DNA of 6,393 bases from Candidatus Omnitrophota bacterium (lineage in GTDB: Bacteria > Omnitrophota > Gorgyraeia > S143-82): positions 1-6,393 of the forward strand of contig JALVWL010000236.1 of assembly GCA_027034965.1 (NCBI GenBank), in the 5' to 3' direction. Under the pieces are notes generated by a model. It made no database searches, was not told the DNA's origin, and saw only the letters and a list, made by a program, of their open reading frames with translations. How positions within the stretch are numbered: position 1 is the stretch's first letter; each line of letters opens with the position of its first letter. The translations under genes were made by a program, and so were the position numbers. Positions 1 through 5,386 of this stretch are shown in pieces.

Positions 1-394
1 AGCTTTCAAAGCAATCCGAAGGGTCATCCGGACTACCACATTCTAGGCCTAATACCTTTTCATTGCCATTCAAAATACTCAATATCTTTCTCTCAAGCTG
101 CTCAGGACTACGCATATCTCCCCTAAACGATATATGTATCACTGGATGCTTGGGGAAATCATACTTGTCATAGATATAAAGGCCATCGAATAATTCCTTT
201 TCACCTTGAAATAGGTATTTCAAGGTGGACACAAGCAGGCTCTTTCCAAACCTGCGAGGACGGGAGAGGAAGTAATACTTGCCAGAAGTAATGAGCTTGT
301 AAATCGGCTCGGTCTTATCTACGTAGAGATAATCCTCTTCCCTTATCTCCTTAAAATCCTGCACTCCTATGGGAAGTTTCTTTACTTTTTCCAT
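1..394 (-). CDS. AAA-ATPase-like protein with expected C-terminal PD-(D/E)XK domain; N-terminal 131 residues, cut by window edge
   Basis: The reading frame opens at the ATG at 394 and runs off the left edge with no stop. The first residues (KKLPIGVQDFKEIREEDYLY, then VDKT) match the typical start of the AAA-ATPase-like family (PF09820), which usually continues into a DUF1703/PDDEXK_9 nuclease-like domain; that part lies outside the window. A Walker A-like motif is visible at residues 44-54 (SRPRRFGKSLL, Lys51). The cellular role of this family is not established; members are abundant, often multicopy, in anaerobes and candidate phyla. The start is supported by the conserved N-terminus rather than by its ribosome site: the only Shine-Dalgarno-like sequence (GAGGTGG, 410-416) lies 15 nt upstream, farther than usual. 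It sits 44 bp downstream of the lipoprotein gene on the same strand, so it is probably the distal gene of the tgt operon. Family call is confident; completeness cannot be judged. Confidence 0.85.
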   Translation of the reverse strand, partial: MEKVKKLPIGVQDFKEIREEDYLYVDKTEPIYKLITSGKYYFLSRPRRFGKSLLVSTLKYLFQGEKELFDGLYIYDKYDFPKHPVIHISFRGDMRSPEQLERKILSILNGNEKVLGLECGSPDDPSDCFES

Positions 395-438
395 ATTAAA
401 AACTATGTTCCACCTCACAAACAATCTTGGCTACATAC

Positions 439-843
439 CTATCGAACCTGCTCCTCTTCCTTCCATCTAAGGCGCTCACCATCCTTTGGACAAAACTCCA
501 TATCCGCCGGATAGACCCTTCCACAAACCGGACAGAACTTTACCCTTTTATCTACGACGACATCGGCCTGCGCGGTCTGCGCAGACTCCTGTGTTACTGT
601 CTGGGTTGAAGTGGCCTCTTCATCATCAGGGATCATCTGATCCCCTGCCAGGGCCCCGGCCAATCCACCGATAACCGCTCCCAAGGCCGCACCTTCGCCT
701 GTCTCACCCGATTGGTGTCCAACAACCGCACCAACACCAGCGCCAATAAGCGCACCACCAGCTGCACCCTTCTGGGTACCAGTACACCCATAAACAAATA
801 CTAATCCAAACAATAACAGATAAAACAAATATTGGATTTTCAT
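439..843 (-). CDS. Glycine-zipper lipoprotein with C-terminal zinc-ribbon-like tail (134 aa)
   Basis: A small predicted envelope lipoprotein. Residues 1-19 form a hydrophobic signal peptide ending VYGC, a plausible lipobox with Cys20 as the lipidated residue (Tyr at -2 is uncommon). Residues 27-68 are Gly/Ala-rich with repeated GxxxG spacing (GALIGAGVGAVVG, then GAALGAVIGGLAGALAG), typical of glycine-zipper two-hairpin domains that associate with membranes. A polar Thr/Gln/Glu linker follows (about 71-98). Then comes a zinc-ribbon-like knuckle pair, C104-P-V-C107 and C118-P-K-D121, in which the fourth ligand position is Asp rather than Cys. I chose the ATG at 843, not the one at 924: it has a purine-rich ribosome site 7 nt upstream, begins directly with the signal peptide, and avoids overlap with tgt. 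The gene lies 64 bp after tgt on the same strand. Function is unknown; glycine-zipper lipoproteins are often linked to outer-membrane or stress roles. A Cys-rich knuckle on an exported lipoprotein is odd. Confidence 0.85.
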   Translation of the reverse strand: MKIQYLFYLLLFGLVFVYGCTGTQKGAAGGALIGAGVGAVVGHQSGETGEGAALGAVIGGLAGALAGDQMIPDDEEATSTQTVTQESAQTAQADVVVDKRVKFCPVCGRVYPADMEFCPKDGERLRWKEEEQVR

Positions 844-850
844 ATCCAAT

Positions 851-858
851 CCCCCTTT
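851..858 (-). promoter_or_regulatory. Ribosome binding site fixing the lipoprotein start
   Basis: On the minus strand the sequence reads AAAGGGGG followed by a 7-nt spacer and the ATG at 843. The longer frame starting at 924 would add 27 residues unlike a signal peptide and overlap the end of tgt, so this site decides the start. Confidence 0.65.
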
Positions 859-907
859 ATTAGACACAAATCCTGCACAATCCAACACCAAAGATAACAT
901 ACCGCGC

Positions 908-1993
908 CTATATTTTACCCTCAATTATTCCCTGCCTCAAGTCAATCATCAGTTGCCTATAGAAAAACAGATTATGTAGGGTCAACAGCCTCACCCCTAG
1001 TATTTCATTGGCATAGACCAGATGGCGAATATAGGCCCTCGAAAACCCAGTCTTGCAGGCTGGACAAGCACATCCCTCATCCAAAGGCCCAAAGTCATAT
1101 TTAAACCTGCTATTTCGGATATTTAATCTCCCTTCAGAGGTAAAGGCCACGCCTGTCCTGGCATACCTGGTAGGCACAACGCAATCAAACATATCAATAC
1201 CCAGCGAAACTCCCTTAACTATATCCTCAGGTACACCAACCCCCATAAGATACCTGGGTTTATCTGCCGGAAGAAAATCCGTACATAAATCCGTCATCTC
1301 CCAGCGCACAGACTCAGGTTCTCCGACACTCAATCCCCCTATTGCATAACCAGGCAAATCCATATCAACTGCATACTCACAGGCCTGCCTGCGCAGATCA
1401 GGATACGCAGAACCCTGGACAATCGCAAAAAGATTATTCCTATCAGATCTACCAGAGGCCCTCCAATAAGAAACAGAAACATCAAGCCAACGCTGAGTAA
1501 GCAACAGCGATTTCTCTGCCTCTGACCTTGAGACAGGATAGTCTAGACATTCATCCAGCGGCATCATTATATCGGAATTAATCAGCAATTGAAAATCAAT
1601 CACCTCCTGAGGGGAAAAGAATATACGCCTACCATCTATGTGCGAACTAAATTCCACCCCTTCCTCAGAAATACGCCTCAGTTTTGACAAACTGAAGACC
1701 TGATACCCCCCGCTATCCGTCAGGATAAGCCCATCCCATTTCATAAAATCGTGAAGCCCCCATCCAGACCTCTGGAAGAGCTCTCGCCCAGGCCTCAAGT
1801 ATAAGTGATAGGTATTGGCAAGGACAATACGATAATCAAACTCCCTCAATTCCCACGGAGCGACAGATTTGACTGTGGCCTGTGTACCAACAGGCATAAA
1901 TACTGGCGTCAATACCTCAACGCCATTTATCTTAAGCCGCCCGGCCCTGGCCTTACTCTTTTTAGAGACCGCCTCAATAGTAAACGAAAGCAT
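908..1993 (-). CDS. tgt: Queuine/preQ1 tRNA-guanine transglycosylase (361 aa)
   Basis: Full-length bacterial TGT, which swaps guanine 34 in the anticodon of Asp, Asn, His and Tyr tRNAs for preQ1 on the way to queuosine; cytoplasmic, usually a homodimer. The (beta/alpha)8 family signatures are present in order: LTDSGGYQVFSL with the conserved Asp93, the DEC motif at 147-149, GGLSVGE at 219-225, and GIDMFDCVVPTRYARTG with the nucleophile Asp270. The structural zinc site is intact: C308, C310, C313 and H340. Cys149 and Val223 match the positions that mark preQ1-using bacterial enzymes (eukaryotic queuine enzymes carry Val and Gly there), so preQ1 is the inferred substrate. Length is close to the E. 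coli enzyme (about 375). The start at 1993 has GAGG 7 nt upstream. The usual yajC-secD-secF downstream neighbours are absent; a glycine-zipper lipoprotein and an AAA-ATPase-like gene follow on the same strand. Confidence 0.97.
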   Translation of the reverse strand: MLSFTIEAVSKKSKARAGRLKINGVEVLTPVFMPVGTQATVKSVAPWELREFDYRIVLANTYHLYLRPGRELFQRSGWGLHDFMKWDGLILTDSGGYQVFSLSKLRRISEEGVEFSSHIDGRRIFFSPQEVIDFQLLINSDIMMPLDECLDYPVSRSEAEKSLLLTQRWLDVSVSYWRASGRSDRNNLFAIVQGSAYPDLRRQACEYAVDMDLPGYAIGGLSVGEPESVRWEMTDLCTDFLPADKPRYLMGVGVPEDIVKGVSLGIDMFDCVVPTRYARTGVAFTSEGRLNIRNSRFKYDFGPLDEGCACPACKTGFSRAYIRHLVYANEILGVRLLTLHNLFFYRQLMIDLRQGIIEGKI

Positions 1994-2000
1994 AACATAT

Positions 2001-2004
2001 CCTC
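2001..2004 (-). promoter_or_regulatory. Ribosome binding site of tgt
   Basis: GAGG on the minus strand, 7 nt before the ATG at 1993. A second ATG lies only 2 nt from this motif, too close to use, which supports 1993. I could not find a convincing sigma-70 promoter just upstream; a TCTAAT hexamer near 2029-2034 lacks a matching -35 box. Confidence 0.6.
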
Positions 2005-2092
2005 AAAAAAATTAACCCAGCTTATGCATTAGAATTCTTTAGCTTCCATCGCTTGGTTAATCAAACCTCTCTTTCCTTATTAACAATCAAGC

Positions 2093-2114
2093 ATGAAGAA
2101 TGGAGCATGGAGAA
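2093..2114 (+). repeat. Short third copy of the purine-rich repeat (22 bp)
   Basis: The 22 bases here are identical to 2387-2408 and 3872-3893, that is, to the left part of the 79-bp direct repeats; similarity ends abruptly after 2114. It therefore belongs to the same dispersed family, as a truncated copy. Confidence 0.8.
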
Positions 2115-2182
2115 TGAAGGAAATTTTTTATTAAGAAGGAAACATATCTTAGTAAATAAGAATCCTTCATACTTCATTCTCC
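2109..2182. repeat. 11-bp inverted repeat linking oppositely oriented repeat copies
   Basis: The arms GGAGAATGAAG (2109-2119) and its exact reverse complement (2172-2182) are separated by 52 bp. The right arm continues into 2176-2187, whose reverse complement AGAAGGGAGAAT equals 2405-2416 inside the 79-bp unit. So the right arm appears to be part of a repeat copy in the opposite orientation. The long AT-rich loop makes a terminator unlikely. Confidence 0.6.
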
Positions 2183-2210
2183 CTTCTACATCCTCAAAAC
2201 TTGAGTTGTG

Positions 2211-2241
2211 GTTTTTAGTTTTTAGCTTTGAGTTTTTAGTT
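2211..2241. repeat. T-rich imperfect tandem repeat, 21-bp period
   Basis: GTTTTTAGTT occurs at 2211-2220 and again at 2232-2241, with a further partial TTTTTAGC copy between them. It is low-complexity sequence in the spacer with no visible coding role. Confidence 0.6.
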
Positions 2242-2370
2242 AATATTATTGCATAATTTGGGATTAACTATAATGTCCGCATTATTATACACCAAGGCAA
2301 GGCAAATATCGACTGAAACGCTTTATATTGCAGTCAAAGAATTTTTGGTCTACTATTGTTATATTATTTA

Positions 2371-2391
2371 GGATGAAGGATGAAGGATGAA
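2371..2391 (+). repeat. Three tandem GGATGAA heptamers
   Basis: GGATGAA is present at 2371-2377, 2378-2384 and 2385-2391. The third heptamer is the first seven bases of 79-bp copy A. Copy B at 3870 has only one heptamer at the same place, so copy A carries a 14-bp expansion, as expected from replication slippage. Confidence 0.85.
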
Positions 2392-2463
2392 GAATGGAGC
2401 ATGGAGAAGGGAGAATTGAAAACGTAAAAGGAAGGATTTCTTTAAAAACAAAGGCAAACCGCC
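2385..2463 (+). repeat. 79-bp perfect direct repeat, copy A
   Basis: By eye all 79 bases match 3870-3948; the copies diverge immediately after the shared AAACCGCC end. Allowing for the extra heptamers, the 50 bp upstream (2323-2372 versus 3822-3871) also align without gaps at about two-thirds identity, so the ancestral unit was longer and only its right part is now identical. The unit is purine-rich and has no terminal inverted repeats. It contains TTGAAA (2416-2421) and, 19 bp on, TTTAAA, a weak possible promoter. Copy A ends 116 bp before the ATPase start. Confidence 0.9.
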
Positions 2464-2503
2464 AGGGGAAGATGTGTATATTGTATTGGCCCTAGATATC
2501 TAA

Positions 2504-2532
2504 TTGACAACATTAATGCCAAATGTTATGAT
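2504..2532 (+). promoter_or_regulatory. Near-consensus sigma-70 promoter for the ATPase gene
   Basis: A perfect -35 box TTGACA (2504-2509), a 17-bp spacer and the -10 box TATGAT (2527-2532, five of six consensus bases) give an expected transcript start near 2539, about 40 nt before the ATPase ATG. A 7-bp inverted repeat, TGACAAC (2505-2511) and GTTGTCA (2553-2559), overlaps the -35 box and reaches into the 5' leader, where it could be an operator or a folding element; that role is inferred. Confidence 0.7.
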
Positions 2533-2569
2533 AATTACCAACATAATTGCTAGTTGTCATAAACGAAAT

Positions 2570-2575
2570 AGGAGG
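2570..2575 (+). promoter_or_regulatory. Ribosome binding site fixing the ATPase start
   Basis: AGGAGG lies 4 nt before the ATG at 2580. The earlier in-frame ATG at 2547 has no comparable site and would add 11 residues outside the family's usual N-terminus, so 2580 is preferred. Confidence 0.8.
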
Positions 2576-2579
2576 GCTT

Positions 2580-3719
2580 ATGTATATTCAGCGAAAAATA
2601 GATATTTTGCCAATCTTAGAAAAAAAGTCTTTATTTTTATTTGGGCCAAGACAGACAGGAAAGACGTCTTTAATCAAAAATACGTTGCCCGGGATACGTG
2701 TTTATGACCTATTAGACAGCGATATCTATCTAACTCTCAGTAGAGAGCCAAAGAGGCTAGAAGAAGAATTGCGGCCAGGAGAGCGGATAATTGTTATTGA
2801 CGAGATACAAAGACTGCCCTTTTTGTTAAATGAAGTCCATCGCCTTATTGAAACTTATGGAGTGCACTTTTTATTAACGGGTTCAAGTGCCAGAAAATTA
2901 CGAAGAGGAGGTATTAACTTGCTGGGAGGCCGAGCAAGGTCTAGATATATGCATCCGTTTGTTTTTGCTGAGCTAAAGGAAGAATTTGAACTTATAAAGG
3001 CCCTTAATAGGGGGCTTATCCCTTCGATATATTTTTCAGATGCCCCTGAAGAAGATTTGAAGGCATATGCAACTGATTATTTGCGAGAAGAAATTGCTGC
3101 CGAAGGCCTGGTAAGAAATATCCCTGCCTTTAGTAGATTTTTACAGGTTGCTGCGCTTTGTAATGGATTAATGATAAATTATAGTAATATCTCTAGAGAT
3201 GCTCAGGTCCCGTCTAGCACGGTTCAAGAATATTTTCAAATACTTCGGGATACGCTTGTGGGTTTTGATGTCCCTGCATGGAAAAAGAGTCTGAAAAGGA
3301 AACCAATAACTACTTCTAAATTTTATTTTTTTGATGTAGGAGTAGTACGTTATCTACAGAATCGTTCAAGCATAAACAAGGGTTCTCCTGAATTTGGGGA
3401 TGCATTTGAGACATATATAGCCCATGAACTGAAAACATATTTAGACTATACAAATAGCGGTGAGCTTTATTACTGGCGGTCTAAATCTGGTTATGAGGTT
3501 GACTTTATTATCAATGATGTAACAGCTATAGAGGTAAAGGCCAAACATAATGTCTCTCTGAAGGATTTGCGTGGACTTTTAGCGCTCAGAGAAGAAAACA
3601 AACTTGCGCATTATATCGTTGTGAGTCTGGAGACACGCCCCAGGGTTGTTAACGGGGTCCATATCCTGCCATGGAAGGATTTTTTGGTTGAACTTTGGAA
3701 AGGTTCATTTAATAAGTGA
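2580..3719 (+). CDS. AAA_14 / DUF4143 ATP-binding protein (379 aa)
   Basis: A complete member of the AAA_14 (PF13173) plus DUF4143 (PF13635) family. The N-terminal ATPase domain shows Walker A GPRQTGKTS (22-30), Walker B IIVIDEIQ (70-77) and the sensor-like LLTGSSARKLRRGGINLLGGRA stretch, here split as LLTGSSARKLRR (98-109) and GINLLGGRA (111-119). A middle region (about 160-260) has the predicted winged-helix-like segment. The C-terminal PD-(D/E)XK-like core is visible as YYWRSKSGYEVDFI (Asp308) followed by AIEVKAK (Glu318, Lys320), so the nuclease-type residues look intact. The biochemical role of the family is not established; members are widespread, often in many copies, and are usually treated as accessory genes. 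The start is set by AGGAGG before 2580. The gene has its own promoter, no operon partner, and is bracketed by two perfect 79-bp direct repeats, suggesting acquisition as a cassette. Confidence 0.93.
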   Translation: MYIQRKIDILPILEKKSLFLFGPRQTGKTSLIKNTLPGIRVYDLLDSDIYLTLSREPKRLEEELRPGERIIVIDEIQRLPFLLNEVHRLIETYGVHFLLTGSSARKLRRGGINLLGGRARSRYMHPFVFAELKEEFELIKALNRGLIPSIYFSDAPEEDLKAYATDYLREEIAAEGLVRNIPAFSRFLQVAALCNGLMINYSNISRDAQVPSSTVQEYFQILRDTLVGFDVPAWKKSLKRKPITTSKFYFFDVGVVRYLQNRSSINKGSPEFGDAFETYIAHELKTYLDYTNSGELYYWRSKSGYEVDFIINDVTAIEVKAKHNVSLKDLRGLLALREENKLAHYIVVSLETRPRVVNGVHILPWKDFLVELWKGSFNK

Positions 3720-3743
3720 TTTGGCTTTTGGCCAGTTGGTGTA

Positions 3744-3861
3744 CTACTCCCCGTTAGTCAAGTTAAATTTTCGTAAACGCAAAACATCTTTTTCAAACTC
3801 ACAAAGTGCCTTGTAATTAATTCGTATTGCGCCGTGCTAATTTTTCGTTTAGTATTGTCAT
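3744..3861 (-). pseudogene. Possible decayed micro-ORF with one frameshift
   Basis: On the minus strand an ATG at 3861 opens MTILNEKLARRNTN and then stops. A second frame covering the rest reads INYKALCEFEKDVLRLRKF and NLTNGE to a TAG ending at 3744. Joined by one frameshift near 3817-3825 they would give a charged peptide of about 38 residues. I do not recognise it. There is no clear ribosome binding site. Its start lies 8 bp from the edge of 79-bp copy B, inside the diverged extension shared with copy A; the matching sequence at copy A has ATA instead of ATG. The differences between the copies are not concentrated at third codon positions, so there is no sign of selection for protein, and it may be chance. 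Confidence 0.22.
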
Positions 3862-3869
3862 AATATCTA

Positions 3870-3948
3870 GGATGAAGAATGGAGCATGGAGAAGGGAGAA
3901 TTGAAAACGTAAAAGGAAGGATTTCTTTAAAAACAAAGGCAAACCGCC
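3870..3948 (+). repeat. 79-bp perfect direct repeat, copy B
   Basis: Identical to copy A (2385-2463) and in the same orientation, so the two enclose 1406 bp holding only the ATPase gene. Recombination between them would delete 1485 bp cleanly. Copy B ends 43 bp before the flippase ATG, so each copy sits upstream of a plus-strand gene. It carries the same weak TTGAAA-N19-TTTAAA pair (3901-3931). Confidence 0.9.
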
Positions 3949-3970
3949 TAAAACATAGAGAAATTAAATC

Positions 3971-3987
3971 TATAAATTGGATTTATA
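3971..3987. repeat. Short palindrome just before the flippase start
   Basis: TATAAA (3971-3976) and TTTATA (3982-3987) are inverted arms around a 5-bp centre, ending 4 nt before the ATG at 3992. It occupies the place where a ribosome site would be expected. It could be an operator or merely AT-rich chance. Confidence 0.3.
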
Positions 3988-3991
3988 ACAA

Positions 3992-5263
3992 ATGAAATAC
4001 CATAAAGTGATAAATATACTGCCTGAAGAAATAAAGAAACCACTGACACATGGGTTGATATACACTGTAGCTACCGGCATATCCGGTTTATTGGGGATAA
4101 TCGTCTTTCCAATACTTGCCAGACTCCTGCCTGTAGCAGACATAGGAAAATACGACTTCTTTCTATTTATGCTATTCAGTAGCGTCCCAATTGCAAGCCT
4201 TGGATTCGAATACGGACTCGGGGCATTCATAAACGAGATAACCAGAGAAAACATCAATGCAATACTAAAGATTGTTGTAAAGGTAGTAATCGGGATCTCA
4301 CTCCTGGAAAGCATTGCCCTATTCATCCTCAAAATCCTCAACATATTTCAGAGCTTCTCTATGACCCAGATTATACTATACAGCATCTCCTTATCCGCAC
4401 TAGCCAGCACCTACATATTTAAGTCAATGCTCGTATGGAAACAACATCCCATAAGGGCGAGCATCGTTATGCGCGGTGAGTGGTTAATGGCATCTCTTTT
4501 CGGCATCTTATCCGTACTATTACTTGGCTTCTCCATAACAAATTACCTGATAGGATTCAGCATCGCATTTGTGGCGACCATATTCATTGCCCTAAGGCTA
4601 TGGCCATTCAAAGGCAGCCCAACTTATACCATAAGCGAAGACAAAATCTGGCCATTCGTCAAACGCATAATCCCCGTATCCCTACCCTATGGAATTACCA
4701 CCACTGCCTGGGTAATCTCGCTCGGCATAGAGAAGGCCATCATACTAAAGGAACTCGGGCCAACTCAGCTCGGGATATATGCAATGGCCCATAAAGTAGG
4801 GCTTATTCCCACTATGATAGGTTCAAGCTTTCTTATGGGATTTGTCCCAGAACTAACCAAACGAAAAGACAGCCGCAGTCTATACAAACCGCTCATCATA
4901 TTCTTCGCAGCCTACTGCACGCTATCCATATCCATTGCATCATTATTTTCAAAAGAGATAATATATTTATTCGGTGGCAGTAAATACGCATATGCATCCA
5001 AACTGCTCCCCTGGACAACCATAGCGGGCCTATTATCCATAATACCCGCATCCATAAATCCAATACTACTCAAGAGGAAAAATACAACGCCCGTCCTTAT
5101 CACCGGTATCATCTCCTCTCTAGCCACAGTAATCTTGGGACACATTTTTATAAAAAAATATCTATTGTTAGGGGCTACTATCGCAGTTATAATAGCAAGG
5201 ATTATTGGTATTGGACTACTAGCAATAATAATAATAAAATATCTATTAAAGAAAAGTAATTGA
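3992..5263 (+). CDS. Wzx-like polysaccharide flippase, MOP superfamily (423 aa)
   Basis: A membrane protein of the polysaccharide biosynthesis/flippase family (PF01943/PF13440 type), expected to move lipid-linked O-antigen or exopolysaccharide units across the inner membrane. The N-terminus is characteristic: TVATGISGLLGIIVFPILAR, then LLPVADIGKYDFFL (residues 25-58). Hydrophobic segments near 22-43, 54-77, 94-117, 125-147, 163-181, 185-203, 223-249, 265-287, 299-319, 336-358, 366-385 and 389-416 fit about 12 helices; length is normal for the family. The ATG at 3992 is the first in frame after a TAA two codons upstream, but no Shine-Dalgarno is visible. A methyltransferase follows after 123 bp, consistent with the edge of a surface-glycan cluster. 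Base composition falls in roughly the last 35 codons: 5221-5280 has 7 G/C of 60 against 25 of 60 at 5041-5100. The name wzx is likely but cannot be assigned from sequence alone. Confidence 0.9.
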   Translation: MKYHKVINILPEEIKKPLTHGLIYTVATGISGLLGIIVFPILARLLPVADIGKYDFFLFMLFSSVPIASLGFEYGLGAFINEITRENINAILKIVVKVVIGISLLESIALFILKILNIFQSFSMTQIILYSISLSALASTYIFKSMLVWKQHPIRASIVMRGEWLMASLFGILSVLLLGFSITNYLIGFSIAFVATIFIALRLWPFKGSPTYTISEDKIWPFVKRIIPVSLPYGITTTAWVISLGIEKAIILKELGPTQLGIYAMAHKVGLIPTMIGSSFLMGFVPELTKRKDSRSLYKPLIIFFAAYCTLSISIASLFSKEIIYLFGGSKYAYASKLLPWTTIAGLLSIIPASINPILLKRKNTTPVLITGIISSLATVILGHIFIKKYLLLGATIAVIIARIIGIGLLAIIIIKYLLKKSN

Positions 5264-5350
5264 TTTATATTTAAAAATCTAATTTGGTAACATTTTCAAC
5301 AAAGCACAGAAAACACATTATGCATATTTTTACTTGTTAAATAATAAATA

Positions 5351-5379
5351 TTGACATAAGCGTATACGTACGCATTAAA
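5351..5379 (+). promoter_or_regulatory. Possible promoter with overlapping palindrome before the methyltransferase
   Basis: A perfect TTGACA (5351-5356) is followed after 17 bp by ATTAAA, only a three-of-six -10 match. The spacer contains an inverted repeat, GCGTA-TACG-TACGC (5360-5373), which stands out in very AT-rich sequence and could be an operator. Initiation would fall at about 5386, next to the ATG at 5387, implying a leaderless message. Confidence 0.35.
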
Positions 5380-5386
5380 AGATTAG

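Larger units (their letters stand above)
1994..2579. other. Repeat-rich intergenic spacer between diverging tgt and ATPase genes
   Basis: This 586-bp stretch separates the minus-strand tgt operon from the plus-strand ATPase gene. I see no credible gene: open frames near 2053-2256 and 2504-2707 run over repeats or lie out of frame with the ATPase gene. It holds, from left to right, a short copy of a purine-rich repeat (2093-2114), an inverted partner (2172-2187), a T-rich tandem (2211-2241), a GGATGAA heptamer tract (2371-2391), copy A of the 79-bp direct repeat (2385-2463) and a promoter (2504-2532). The two ends belong to divergent transcription units. Confidence 0.7.

Noticed and set aside
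439..924. Longer version of the lipoprotein starting at 924
   Set aside because: It would overlap the end of tgt and place 27 unrelated residues before the signal peptide; the ATG at 843 has its own ribosome site.
2053..2256. 67-residue plus-strand frame in the spacer
   Set aside because: It is built from repeat and low-complexity sequence, has no ribosome site and no recognisable protein feature.
3720..3869. Intrinsic terminator after the ATPase gene
   Set aside because: I found no GC-rich hairpin followed by a U-tract; the short GGC/GCC pairings near 3724-3735 are too weak.
2385..3948. Insertion sequence or composite transposon
   Set aside because: The flanking repeats have no terminal inverted repeats and the enclosed gene is an ATPase of the DUF4143 family, not a transposase or integrase.
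2093..3948. CRISPR array
   Set aside because: Repeat copies are few, of unequal length and separated by hundreds of bases, with no regular spacers and no cas genes.
3970..5145. Minus-strand frames inside the flippase (3970-4344, 4912-5145)
   Set aside because: They are antisense shadows of a well-supported membrane protein and show no family features or ribosome sites.
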